A DNA stretch of 51,608 nucleotides from an uncultured Eubacteriales bacterium (lineage in GTDB: Bacteria; Bacillota; Clostridia; Oscillospirales; CAG-272). The stretch's first letter is position 1, and every line of letters starts with the position of its first letter. Position numbers and translations under genes: made by a program. The stretch is from positions 1 to 51,608 of the forward strand of contig URDS01000009.1 of assembly GCA_900546635.1 (NCBI GenBank), in the 5' to 3' direction. A model generated the notes under the pieces. The model ran no database searches. It was not told the DNA's origin and saw only the letters and a program-made list of their open reading frames with translations. Shown here piece after piece: positions 33,426 through 42,182 of this stretch.

Positions 33426-35705
33426 TCACCCGAACAGATACCGGTAATAATCTTTTTCCAGAATCAGGTGCGCGTACTTGTTTTTCAGGGAAACTATCCG
33501 GTTCATCTGCTTGACATAGGCGGCGATTTCCTCCTCCGTCGCTTCAAAACCGGGGTAGGCGGTGAAAGTCTTGGTGCCGCTGTTGTACACGCCGTACTTG
33601 TTCAGCCAGTTCCAGGAACTGCCGTCGCCGTCGCAGTTGAGAATCACGAGCGGAACGCTGTCCGAGAGCACGTCGGTCCCCATCAAAAGGCGGGAATCAT
33701 ACGAAAGGCCGAACAGATTCGACACCGTAGGAATGATGTCGAGCGACGAACAGGGCGTATCGACGACAACCGGTTCCTCCATGGAGGCGCTCCAGATAAT
33801 CAGCCCGTTGCGGAGCAGATCAAAATTTTTATGGATGCCGTCCGCCGGGATGCCGTACAGTTCCGAAAGCTCGCTGTCGGTCAGCGCGTAGGGGTAGTGA
33901 TCGGCGCTCATCACAAACACCGTGTCCTCGAGCTTGCCGGCCGCCTCAAGCTGCCGCACCATCTCGGCAAGCATCAACTCCACCTCATACTGGCAGGCAT
34001 GGTAGGCCTTGACGTTATCGGAGCAGGTCAGGTTTTCTACCACGTCCTTATGCCTTTTGCTCATATTGTTGCCGATAAAGGAATAATTGGCATGGCCGCT
34101 GACCGTCATATAATAGGCGTGGAACGGTTCCTCCGAGTTCAGATAATAGGGCAGCGTGGCCACGGCCATTTCATAGTCCGAGCGGGGCCAGCAGTCGGTC
34201 AGCCCCTCAAGGCCGTGATTGACGGCGATAAACTCATACCCCATGTTCGGATGGGATTTGTCCCGCCCGTAATACGTATAAAAATGATTGTGGAACGCAT
34301 AAGTCTTGTAGCCGAGGCGGGAGAGCTGATTGCCCATTGTAAAGTACATCTGATTTTTCGCACTCATGCTCAGGCACTTCGCGCTGTTGTGGAACAGTCC
34401 GGTCATCGCGGTATATTCACCGGTCGCGGTGCTGCCGCCCCAGAGCGAGGTATAGAAATTGTTGAACACAAAGCCCTCGGTCGCCATCTTATAGAGCGTA
34501 GGCGTGCGCTCCTTGTCGATGGTCTTGTAGGAAAAGCCCTCCAGCGTCAGGAAAATGAGATTCTTCCCCTCAAACATGCCGGTGTATTCGTTTTTCTTTG
34601 TGGGCGTGAGCGACGAAAAATATTCGTGTGCGCCGCGAATCTCGGCATTTCCCTCATTCGCGATCAGCGACGCAAAGTCAATGTCCATCACATTGTCGCC
34701 GTACTCAATGGGTTCCGGCGGTTTGACCGGCTCGGTCGTATCCGAGGTGTCCGAGGTGTCCGAAGTCGCGCCCGAAGCCTCAGGCGTCGTCGCCTCGGAT
34801 TTGTCGCTTTCAAAGGGATTGACAATCTCACCCGGCCCCTCGCCGCCGATGTCCTTGTCCGGTTCGCCGAACAGAAGCACGCCGAAATCAAGGCGCATGT
34901 TGGTCATAAGGCCGTAGCGCTTGACCGCCTCGGTCGGGGAGAACTCGTTTTTGTAATAATACCGGTCGCCGAAATCGCTCCGGTCAAGCGAAACAAGTCC
35001 CGCGCCGAGCAGCTGCAAAAGCAGCGCGGCGATCACCAGATACAGACGAAACGCCATGGTCGGCGCAAAGGAGGGCGCGTACTTTTTATAGTGAAGAATG
35101 AAATAAATCAGCGGCAAAAACATCAAAACGATGCCGAACCAGGAGGAGGAAATCGTCGAAAGCGTTTCGCGCCAGAAATCGCGCAGGGCGTTGCCCGCCA
35201 TACCGACCATGGAAACGCGGTAAAACGCCTTGAAAAAGCGGAAATAAACATACTGCGATTCAAACAGGAGCGTTGTGAAAATCAGACAGCCGAGCGTAAA
35301 GCCGCGATTGATCCGAAGCGGCATCAGCAGCGCAAGGAAGTTGACAAAAAAGCCGTAGGCAAACGAAAACAGCGCGATATAGATGAGATTGCGCACAGGC
35401 AGTTCGCCGTACAGCGCGAAATGGAAAACAAGCTCCATAAACAAAACGGCGAGCGGAAAAAACAAAAAGAAAAAACGGTTGCGGTGATTGCGCAGCCGAA
35501 CGCGCTCGGTCTGGGACAGCGCGCGCGGTGCGCCCGCCGCGGCGGGCGCGGAAAAAAGAGCCTTAAAATTCGGCTCGTTTCGGATTGCATGACGAATACG
35601 ATCGATCCATTCCCTCAATTTTTGTGCCTCGCTTTCGGAATCGCTGAAATCCGGGAAACAGGGCGAGCCGCGGATTTGTGCCCCGCGTCCCGCATCCGGA
35701 ACCAA
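33426..35705 (-). CDS. Lipoteichoic acid synthase-like membrane sulfatase-fold protein
   Basis: 759 aa if the TTG at 35705 is the start. No ATG fits well, and a TTG about 100 nt later is also possible. Residues about 70-265 hold roughly five membrane spans, as in LtaS. An extracellular Asp/Ser/Thr/Pro-rich linker (about 300-345) leads to an alkaline-phosphatase-fold domain. The metal and nucleophile sites are recognisable: LTLEGFS (Glu near 388), STATGEYTAMTG with the likely catalytic Thr near 425, and SADHYPY near 600. Such enzymes polymerise or transfer phosphoglycerol from phosphatidylglycerol onto wall glycans. The family also includes phosphoethanolamine transferases, so the donor is not certain. 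It lies upstream of the ABC operon, which has its own promoter. Confidence 0.8.
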   Translation of the reverse strand: MVPDAGRGAQIRGSPCFPDFSDSESEAQKLREWIDRIRHAIRNEPNFKALFSAPAAAGAPRALSQTERVRLRNHRNRFFFLFFPLAVLFMELVFHFALYGELPVRNLIYIALFSFAYGFFVNFLALLMPLRINRGFTLGCLIFTTLLFESQYVYFRFFKAFYRVSMVGMAGNALRDFWRETLSTISSSWFGIVLMFLPLIYFILHYKKYAPSFAPTMAFRLYLVIAALLLQLLGAGLVSLDRSDFGDRYYYKNEFSPTEAVKRYGLMTNMRLDFGVLLFGEPDKDIGGEGPGEIVNPFESDKSEATTPEASGATSDTSDTSDTTEPVKPPEPIEYGDNVMDIDFASLIANEGNAEIRGAHEYFSSLTPTKKNEYTGMFEGKNLIFLTLEGFSYKTIDKERTPTLYKMATEGFVFNNFYTSLWGGSTATGEYTAMTGLFHNSAKCLSMSAKNQMYFTMGNQLSRLGYKTYAFHNHFYTYYGRDKSHPNMGYEFIAVNHGLEGLTDCWPRSDYEMAVATLPYYLNSEEPFHAYYMTVSGHANYSFIGNNMSKRHKDVVENLTCSDNVKAYHACQYEVELMLAEMVRQLEAAGKLEDTVFVMSADHYPYALTDSELSELYGIPADGIHKNFDLLRNGLIIWSASMEEPVVVDTPCSSLDIIPTVSNLFGLSYDSRLLMGTDVLSDSVPLVILNCDGDGSSWNWLNKYGVYNSGTKTFTAYPGFEATEEEIAAYVKQMNRIVSLKNKYAHLILEKDYYRYLFG

Positions 35706-35861
35706 TGTTCTCCATTCAGATATATGCAGAGAAATACTAAAATATATTCTACTACATATTTTGGATTTTTACAACACGCTTCGTCAAATTGAGTAGAAAC
35801 TTTTTTGTGAATTTTTTGCGCGGATAAACCGGGGTGCCGCGCGCGACGCGCCGCCCCATAC

Positions 35862-35890
35862 AAAAAGCCCCGCCGAAATCCGGTCGGGGC
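35862..35890 (-). terminator. Second terminator downstream of the MATE gene
   Basis: GCCCCGCCG pairs with CGGTCGGGGC with one bulge. On the minus strand it is followed by TTTTT (complement of 35862-35866). GC-rich palindromic sequence flanks it on both sides (35838-35855 and 35896-35912). Confidence 0.6.
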
Positions 35891-35956
35891 ATAAGGGGCG
35901 TCGCGCGCCCCGCTTTGGAAAGCGAAGAAAGTGCCGCATACCGCGGCAACGGAAAA

Positions 35957-35994
35957 GGGAGAACGCCGTGTAACGCGCGTCTTCCCTTTTGTAC
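35957..35994. terminator. Terminator of the marR-MATE operon
   Basis: AAAAGGGA pairs with TCCCTTTT, with further imperfect pairing inside (AACGC/GCGTC). It lies 14 bp past the MATE stop. The 302-bp gap between the MATE and LTA-synthase-like genes holds only these two hairpins and no gene. Confidence 0.6.
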
Positions 35995-36007
35995 GCCGTG
36001 CTTTGAA

Positions 36008-37357
36008 TTACGTAGATTTCGTCGAAAACGCGGTTTTACGCAGACGAACATAAAATATCAGCGCGAGCGCCGAAACAAGGGCGGATGTGATCGGGGTATT
36101 CAGCCATAATCCGTTTAACTTTAACGGCCACAGCAGGGGCAGCAGGGCAACCGGGATAACCAGCGCGCTTGCAAGCGACAAGATCGCCGCCGGAAGCGGT
36201 TTTTCCAAAGTAACAAAGAAACTTTGGATCACGAAACCGAACCATCTTGTCAAGTAGGTCAAACCATACAGCTGCAAGGCATAAGCCGCCGTCGTAAGCA
36301 ACTCCGCCTCGGTTTTCTGCGCAAACAACGAAACAATAAAATCGGGGAACGCGAACATCAAAACAGCCCCGCCGACCGAAATGACCGCGCAGGCGGCAAT
36401 ACAACACTTCAACAGCCCTTTTACCCGGCCGATTCTGTTTGCGCCCCAGTTATAGCCGATCGCAGGCTGCATCCCGTCGCAAGTGCCGTAAAGCAACTGC
36501 AAAACGGTATCTCCGGCATACAGTAAAACGCCGTAAACGCTTACCGCAAGCGAACCGCCCATTTTAAGAAGAACCGCGTTCATCAAGATCGCGGTCAGGC
36601 GGGAGGCCACATTGCTCAGAAAGCTCGGACTTCCGCCGGCTGCGATTTGGCGTATCATTTTCGCGGAAAAGCGGGGCGCGCAGAATTTCAGGGTCAGTTT
36701 TTTTCTTGCAAACGGATAAAGGGCGATCAGGGTGCAGACAAACATGCCGCAGGAAACCGCAAAAGCGGAACCGCCGATGCCCATTTTGAGTATCGCAAGG
36801 CAAAAATATTCCAGTCCCAAAATCAGCACGGACATCGCGATATTGAGCGCCATGCTGCTTTTGATCTTGCCGCAGATACGAAGAAAATTATCCACTGCAA
36901 AAATCATAGCGGTAAAAGGCGAAGCGATTGCGTATACCTGGATATACTGAACGCCCAAATCGGTCAAAACTTCATCCGCGCCCAATAACCGCATAATCAG
37001 GGGCGCAGAGAAAAAAAGGATCGCGCCCGAAAGAATCCCGACGACCAGGATCATCAAACAGGCACAGGTGAAATAATTGTCCGCTTCTTTGTTCTCTTTT
37101 CTGCCGAGCAAGATGGAAATGTTGACGGCAGAGCCCACGCCGATTAAATCGGCCAGTGAAAAATTGATAAGAACAAACGGAAAGGCTAAGTTAAGGGCGG
37201 CAAAAGCGCTTTCGCCGAGCAGGTTTCCCACAAAAATACCGTCAAACAATCCCCAAAGCGAAGAAGCCACCATACTGACCGCGCCCGGAATCGCAATCAT
37301 AAAAAACAGTTTTACGGGCGCGGTTTTTGCATACAAGTCCGAACTATTCATTTTCAC
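36008..37357 (-). CDS. MATE-family multidrug efflux transporter
   Basis: 449 aa with twelve hydrophobic segments in two halves. The opening PVKLFFMIAIPGAVSMVASSLW and QPAIGYNWGA (reading MQPAIGYNWGANRIGRV) are typical MATE elements. These export drugs or metabolites by Na+ or H+ antiport. Start is GTG at 37357 with an ATG two codons later. It overlaps the MarR gene by 14 nt, so the regulator probably controls it. Confidence 0.9.
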   Translation of the reverse strand: MKMNSSDLYAKTAPVKLFFMIAIPGAVSMVASSLWGLFDGIFVGNLLGESAFAALNLAFPFVLINFSLADLIGVGSAVNISILLGRKENKEADNYFTCACLMILVVGILSGAILFFSAPLIMRLLGADEVLTDLGVQYIQVYAIASPFTAMIFAVDNFLRICGKIKSSMALNIAMSVLILGLEYFCLAILKMGIGGSAFAVSCGMFVCTLIALYPFARKKLTLKFCAPRFSAKMIRQIAAGGSPSFLSNVASRLTAILMNAVLLKMGGSLAVSVYGVLLYAGDTVLQLLYGTCDGMQPAIGYNWGANRIGRVKGLLKCCIAACAVISVGGAVLMFAFPDFIVSLFAQKTEAELLTTAAYALQLYGLTYLTRWFGFVIQSFFVTLEKPLPAAILSLASALVIPVALLPLLWPLKLNGLWLNTPITSALVSALALIFYVRLRKTAFSTKST

Positions 37358-37811
37358 CGTGCCCCGTTTTCCGTTGATATATTTCGTTAAATCCGCAGTG
37401 CAAGCGCTCGCTGAAATCCTCCAATGCCGAAATAAATTCAGGCGAATACTGTTTCAATGTCTCCAGAATCGCTTTTTCCTCGGCGGAAAAAATATCCGTC
37501 AAAAACCGATCGGCGTATTTTCTGCCGCGGTCGGTCAAAACAAGCGCTTTTTCCTTTGCGTGCTGTTCTTTGCCAAACGCAATATATCCATCTTTCAGCA
37601 TCGTTTTCACAATGGAGTTAATCGTCGTGCGCGGAATGATCCATTCCTCGCAGATTTCCTTTTGCGAATGCGGGTTTCCGTCCGCAAGCGCATATAAAAA
37701 GGCGAGCGTGTTTTCGTTGACGCCGTAATTCTTTCCGAAAAGATAGTACACGCCGTCTATCTTGTTGGTCGCAAGCATGATGCGCCTTACGGCTTCATAA
37801 TTCTCATTCAT
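37344..37811 (-). CDS. MarR-family transcriptional regulator
   Basis: 155 aa. A winged helix-turn-helix protein: ALADGNPHSQKEICEEWIIPRTTINSIVKTMLKDGYI is the DNA-binding core and the LTDRGRKYADRFL wing region follows. GGAGG lies 5 nt before the ATG. Two palindromes overlap its own promoter, which points to autorepression and to control of the co-transcribed MATE pump. The inducer is unknown. Confidence 0.92.
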   Translation of the reverse strand: MNENYEAVRRIMLATNKIDGVYYLFGKNYGVNENTLAFLYALADGNPHSQKEICEEWIIPRTTINSIVKTMLKDGYIAFGKEQHAKEKALVLTDRGRKYADRFLTDIFSAEEKAILETLKQYSPEFISALEDFSERLHCGFNEIYQRKTGHGENE

Positions 37812-37824
37812 AAAGTCCTCCTTT

Positions 37825-37873
37825 AATACGATTTCGTATTCTGCATTATAATACGAAATCGTATTAAAGTCAA
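37825..37873 (-). promoter_or_regulatory. marR promoter with two palindromic operators
   Basis: On the minus strand, TTGACT (37868-37873), 17 bp, TATAAT (37845-37850). One palindrome, AATACGAAATCGTATT (37850-37865), fills the spacer. A second, AATACGATTTCGTATT (37825-37840), lies just past the -10. Each is a near-perfect dyad around ATACGA/TCGTAT, 9 bp apart. Confidence 0.9.
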
Positions 37874-38182
37874 GCAGTTTTGAGAAATTTTTGCAGGGAA
37901 CGTGCGGGCTTTACGCTTACTTTACGCTTATATGGTATATCTCGGCCGTTAAAGACGCAAAAAAGGCAAGCGTGATTTCCAATTGTTTTTTCTTGTATTT
38001 CGTATATAAACCACTAAAAAAATCAAAATTTCGACCAATCGATTTTTCAGCGCCGCAAAAAATTCATGGATCGAAACAGATATTTCCCTTAAAAACCTTG
38101 TATAGAACAAAAAACAATGATACTTTAAAATTCAGAGAATCCAATGAAACCGCTCAAATTATTTTTCAGTCGGGAGGTAAAA
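37874..38182 (+). other. AT-rich intergenic DNA upstream of the small secreted protein gene
   Basis: No gene is supported here. An ORF across 37891-38280 lacks a ribosome-binding site and overlaps the real gene in another frame. A weak promoter-like pair (TTGTAT at 38098 and GATACT at 38119) is the only candidate for driving the downstream gene. Confidence 0.35.
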
Positions 38183-38572
38183 ATGCATATGAACAAAAGA
38201 ATTATCACGGTCTTGCTCATCCTGTTGATCCCCATTATCAGCGTATCAAGTTACTGTCTCGGCATATATCAATCCAATGATACGCCCGACACGCCTGATA
38301 CGCCCGATTTCGCCACAAACACGGAAGCGGCTCCCGTCAACAAAGGAAGCAACTGGGATTCCGGCTTATCTAACGTAAGAGAATTTGCTTCACAGCAGCA
38401 AAATCAGCAATCAAAGGACGCCGAGGACTTGGTTTATGTCACGCCGCACGGCGAAAAATATCATACAAAAAACTGCCGGTACATCCAAAACAGCACCCCA
38501 TCAAAAATCTCTGTCTCCGATGCGATAGATGAAGGATACACCGCATGCAAGGTATGCAAACCGAATCGATAA
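38183..38572 (+). CDS. Small membrane-anchored or secreted protein with a Cys-type C-terminal motif
   Basis: 130 aa from ATG 38183, chosen because GGGAGG lies 5 nt upstream. The N terminus (MHMNKRIITVLLILLIPIISV) is a signal anchor or signal peptide. A DTPDTPDTPD low-complexity linker and a Gln/Asn-rich segment follow. The C terminus has VYVTPHGEKYHTKNC, then AIDEGYTACKVCKP, a pattern (YHxxxC...GYxxCxxC) seen in many small Gram-positive surface proteins and nuclease-associated tails. It may bind a metal. Function unknown. Confidence 0.75.
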   Translation: MHMNKRIITVLLILLIPIISVSSYCLGIYQSNDTPDTPDTPDFATNTEAAPVNKGSNWDSGLSNVREFASQQQNQQSKDAEDLVYVTPHGEKYHTKNCRYIQNSTPSKISVSDAIDEGYTACKVCKPNR

Positions 38573-38589
38573 GCACCTGAATATCGAAA

Positions 38590-38621
38590 AGAAACGAAGC
38601 GGCATATGCCGCTTCGTTTCT
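38590..38621. terminator. Bidirectional terminator between convergent genes
   Basis: A perfect 15-bp palindromic stem, GAAACGAAGCGGCAT with ATGCCGCTTCGTTTC. On the minus strand it is followed by TTTTC, so it mainly serves the ubiquitin-SLH gene. Confidence 0.8.
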
Positions 38622-38696
38622 CTGTTAGATAAAATAACGCGTTTTCCTCTTCGCCGCAATTTGTTGCGGATCGTTCATCCGGCGCCCGGACGCTTT

Positions 38697-41600
38697 TCAA
38701 CCGTTTGATTGTATTTTTGAAAATCTCTGCAAAACCACGGCGATTTCCGCCCGCGTCGCACTGTCCGACGGATCCATGCGGTTATCGTCCCGACCGGAAA
38801 CGATCCCGCTGCCGACCGCCCATTCGACATTTTCTCTCGCCCATTCCGAAACCAAGTGCGCGTCCGCAAAGACCGTCAAATCCGCTTTTGCCGTCGTGTC
38901 CATCTTCTTGTATTCCGCATATCTCTGCATGATCGCCGCGATTTCTTCTCTGGAAATCAGTTTATCCGGCGCAAATTCCGTATCGGAATACCCTTTTACA
39001 ATACGATTGCCTGCCGCCCAGCGTACCGCCTCGGCGTAGTACGCATCCGGGTTCACATCTTCAAACGTCATCAGATAATTCACAACCGGCCGGTTTTCGA
39101 GTCTCCACAGCACCGTTACCATCATGGCGCGGGTGATTTTTTCGTTGGGCGCAAATTTGTCCTCCGCCGCGCCGACGAAAATCCCCTGCGCATCCATGGC
39201 GCGCACCGCGTCGTAGAACCAATCGTCCGCATCAACATCGGTATACGGATTTTTCCATTCCTCCGGCTCAGTCGGTTCTTTATCTTCGGTCCATTTCGCA
39301 TATAACGTAATGTCTTTGGTTACTTTTGCCGCAAAATCATATTCTATCGTGCAGGCCTTGTCCGTAAACCATCCGCCGAATGAATATCCCGCTTTCACGG
39401 GAGCGTCCGGCTCTTTTGCAGTGTCGCCGCGCTCTACGCTGAAGGATGAAATTTTGCTTCCGCCGTTTGTCTCAAAGATCACGGTATAGCGCACCGTGTC
39501 GCCGCTGGTCGAACGATATACGCTTACCGTGATATCCGTTTCAACGGTCGTATAGTTTTCGTCGGCCGGGGTAAATACGACTGTTCTTGTAAATTTGCCG
39601 GATTCCCGCATGGTTTCGGTTCCGTCTTTCCAGGCGAACGCGCCCTCAAGAATAGCGTCTCCAATCCCCTTTACAACGCCGTCTTCAATCTCCGAGGCGG
39701 ACAATTTTTTGCCGCGGGTCAGACGCGACGCCGCAGGCGGATCCGCAATGACCGGCGCTGCCGGCGCAACAGACCATTCCACAGACAGATTTTCGCCGTC
39801 AGTCAGCGTATAGTTCGGATTGTCAACCGCCGTAACTGTAGCCGTGTAGACGCCCCTTGCGGTCGCCCGAACCGTACCCGTCAGCGTGAGATTGACCGTA
39901 TCATCCAAAAGAGCGTTTTCGACCGACGCCGAGATCGCCTTTTCCGTCCCGTCATAGACGAGATTTTCCACGCCGCTCCATACAATATGGATCGGCCGCG
40001 GACCGACCGCTACGGCCACATCGGCCTCTATGGTATGATAGTGATCGGTATCCGCCGGGGTAAATTCCGCTTTGAATTGGTTGCTTCCCGCATTGCCTGC
40101 GCTCTGCGTATCGTCTTTCCAAGCCCAGCCGTCCGGCAGCGCGACATCGGAAAGCGCATCGCCGTAGACTGCCGTGCAGTCTGTCGGAATTGTATAGGCC
40201 GGATCCGCTTTTACGATTTCAAAATAAAACGTCCGTTCATTTTCATATACCCGACCGTTTGTCAAATCGTAATATACATACGAAATACCGACATTGTATT
40301 TGCCGAGATCCGTTGGGAAAGCCTCTATGACGCTACCGCTCTCATTTTGATATACAAAGGTAAATTCCGGAGAATCAAAAGCCGTCACCGGGATAATCTC
40401 GCGAACCGTATTGTACGGAATCTGCGTATAAGTTCCCTCGGTATACGATAGCCAACTTTCGGTATCCTCAATTTGAACTTTTGCCGTAACCTGGCTGGTT
40501 TTTATGCTCTTTGTCAGATACAGCGCATTGCTTTCAAACATACCTAAGGTATAGTCCGGCTCTCCCGGATAAAAATTTTCCGCCTGATTTTTATTGCTTT
40601 TGTGAACAACAATGGCGCTGCCGGTATCTAATTTTCTGACCGCAATTTTATTTTCCGCGCTGAAATCTTCCGTAACGGTAACAGCATAGCTTTTATACTG
40701 CACGGGATCCTGGTATGTTTCCAGACCAATTACGGCAATATCATCGTCCCGGCCATCGGGACCTTTATTTCCGCTGATCTCGACGGCGCCGCTCAGCGTA
40801 ATTCCGGAGGAAGCCGAGTTCAAGTCGCCGCTGCTGCCGTTTGTGATTTCCGCAATGCCGCCGCCGGCGCTGTTCCCTTCTCTGCCCCAATATGGATACA
40901 AAGCGGTGTTTCCGGTAATTTTCGCGCCGTCGTTGATCTCGACAACGCCCCAGCGGGACAAAATGCCGCCGCCCATACCGTTGCTGGTATTGCCGCTGAT
41001 TTCGCCGCCGTTCATTGTAAAGCGCCCGCCGTTTCTGACGACTACGCCGGTGCAGGCATTATCTGAAATTTTGCCGCCGTTCATCACAAAGCTGCCCGCG
41101 GTCACGTTGACCGCGCTGTATATTTTTCCCTCGGTGGTTTTGATTCCGGAAAGTTCACCGCCGTCCAGGGTCAGCTTGCCGCCGCGGAGTATATTGATTA
41201 AACCGTTTCCGGGTTCCTGACCGCCGGCGTCTCTGTCGGCATACGCAAAGCTGCTTGTGATTTTTCCCGTTTTTTCCGCGCTTGTATCTTTAATCGTTAA
41301 ATCCCCGGCGTTTGAAATCGAAAAAACGCCGTATCGGTTCCCCGCGTCATGCAAAAGCGTAAATCCGTTCAAGTCCAGCACGGCGGAAACATCGCTTAAT
41401 TGAATCGTGCCGTAAAAATCGGTTATTTTTCCTTTGTACGCCGAGGATTTCACATCCGCAAACATTTTTACGGTAAACGGCTGAGCCGAATCCACGCCTG
41501 CTTTCCATGCCTCCGCAAACGTCTTGTGCAATGTTTTATTTTCACCGACCGTTAGTTCCGCAGAATACGCCAAAACCAAATGTAAGGTGCTGTCCTTTTG

Positions 41601-41855
41601 TATACTGTAATCCTGAAGTGTTTCGCCATCCTCCAGTGCTTTCCCGGCAAAAATCAACCGCTGCTGCCATACCGGAATGTTTTCCTTTTCCTCTATTTTC
41701 TCCTTTACATCCTCCACTCTATCGGTAGGTTCAACTTCCAGCGTGATGTGCTTGCCTGTTAGGGTTTTTATGAAAATCTGCATGGCAAAAGCAGATGTTA
41801 CCATGGCGTATGCCAACACCATGCTGAGCATTAAGCATAGAATTCGTTTTTTCAT
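38697..41855 (-). CDS. Secreted SLH-anchored protein with an N-terminal ubiquitin domain
   Basis: 1052 aa from ATG 41855 (AGGAG about 11 nt upstream; an upstream frame extension has no start signal). Residues 1-24 are a signal peptide ending SAFA. Residues 25-95 are ubiquitin: MQIFIKTLTGK, ITLEVEP, QQRLIFAGK, LEDGETL and STLHLVL, 54 of 71 positions identical to human ubiquitin by eye. All seven lysines and the Leu8/Ile44/His68/Val70 patch are kept. Where ubiquitin has Arg-Leu-Arg-Gly-Gly the protein reads AYSAE, so no free di-glycine exists. Then come a beta-helix (about 96-420, MNGGKISDN-type turns), Ig-like/YDG-type repeats, an InlB-type repeat (about 790-865, GGWFTDKACT) and three SLH domains (about 868-1050). 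The layout implies wall-anchored display of ubiquitin. Origin by transfer from a eukaryote is inferred. Confidence 0.92.
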   Translation of the reverse strand: MKKRILCLMLSMVLAYAMVTSAFAMQIFIKTLTGKHITLEVEPTDRVEDVKEKIEEKENIPVWQQRLIFAGKALEDGETLQDYSIQKDSTLHLVLAYSAELTVGENKTLHKTFAEAWKAGVDSAQPFTVKMFADVKSSAYKGKITDFYGTIQLSDVSAVLDLNGFTLLHDAGNRYGVFSISNAGDLTIKDTSAEKTGKITSSFAYADRDAGGQEPGNGLINILRGGKLTLDGGELSGIKTTEGKIYSAVNVTAGSFVMNGGKISDNACTGVVVRNGGRFTMNGGEISGNTSNGMGGGILSRWGVVEINDGAKITGNTALYPYWGREGNSAGGGIAEITNGSSGDLNSASSGITLSGAVEISGNKGPDGRDDDIAVIGLETYQDPVQYKSYAVTVTEDFSAENKIAVRKLDTGSAIVVHKSNKNQAENFYPGEPDYTLGMFESNALYLTKSIKTSQVTAKVQIEDTESWLSYTEGTYTQIPYNTVREIIPVTAFDSPEFTFVYQNESGSVIEAFPTDLGKYNVGISYVYYDLTNGRVYENERTFYFEIVKADPAYTIPTDCTAVYGDALSDVALPDGWAWKDDTQSAGNAGSNQFKAEFTPADTDHYHTIEADVAVAVGPRPIHIVWSGVENLVYDGTEKAISASVENALLDDTVNLTLTGTVRATARGVYTATVTAVDNPNYTLTDGENLSVEWSVAPAAPVIADPPAASRLTRGKKLSASEIEDGVVKGIGDAILEGAFAWKDGTETMRESGKFTRTVVFTPADENYTTVETDITVSVYRSTSGDTVRYTVIFETNGGSKISSFSVERGDTAKEPDAPVKAGYSFGGWFTDKACTIEYDFAAKVTKDITLYAKWTEDKEPTEPEEWKNPYTDVDADDWFYDAVRAMDAQGIFVGAAEDKFAPNEKITRAMMVTVLWRLENRPVVNYLMTFEDVNPDAYYAEAVRWAAGNRIVKGYSDTEFAPDKLISREEIAAIMQRYAEYKKMDTTAKADLTVFADAHLVSEWARENVEWAVGSGIVSGRDDNRMDPSDSATRAEIAVVLQRFSKIQSNG

Positions 41856-42021
41856 AAAAACTATCTCTCTCCTGTGTGTTATTCTGATGCATAAAATTAT
41901 CTTACAGCCAAATGTAAAAGGCGCATCACGCTCACATGAATGTATCGGCAAGCGAAACGCACCTGTGAAAGTCCTGTATATTTTTCGGAATGGCGAAAAA
42001 GGTCAGAACCCTGTGTGTAAA

Positions 42022-42051
42022 ATTATACGGCGTATGCGCATATTTTGTCAA
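42022..42051 (-). promoter_or_regulatory. Consensus promoter of the ubiquitin-SLH gene
   Basis: On the minus strand, TTGACA (42046-42051), 18 bp and TATAAT (42022-42027), both hexamers perfect. The predicted leader is about 160 nt. I see no known riboswitch in it. Confidence 0.85.
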
Positions 42052-42151
42052 GTCCTCTTCAGAAAAAATATACCGTCGTTTTTGCATCTTTCCGTTAAAG
42101 AAATTTCGGTCGGACAGCGGATCAATTTTGTCCTTTTCGATAGACTTTCCA

Positions 42152-42178
42152 AAACAGCGCGGCTTTGCCGCGCTGTTT
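42152..42178 (-). terminator. Perfect hairpin at the end of repeat copy 4
   Basis: AAACAGCGCGGC (42152-42163) and GCCGCGCTGTTT (42167-42178), 12-bp perfect stem with a T-rich run on the minus strand. It lies just outside the AAAACC end of the repeat, as in every other copy. Confidence 0.7.
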
Positions 42179-42182
42179 AAAC

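Noticed and set aside
37891..38280. 129-codon ORF before the small secreted protein
   Set aside because: No Shine-Dalgarno, no motif, and it overlaps the better-supported gene at 38183 in another frame.
41856..42020. Cyclic-di-GMP or other riboswitch in the ubiquitin-SLH leader
   Set aside because: Short hairpins are present but the conserved cores of the riboswitch classes I know are not.
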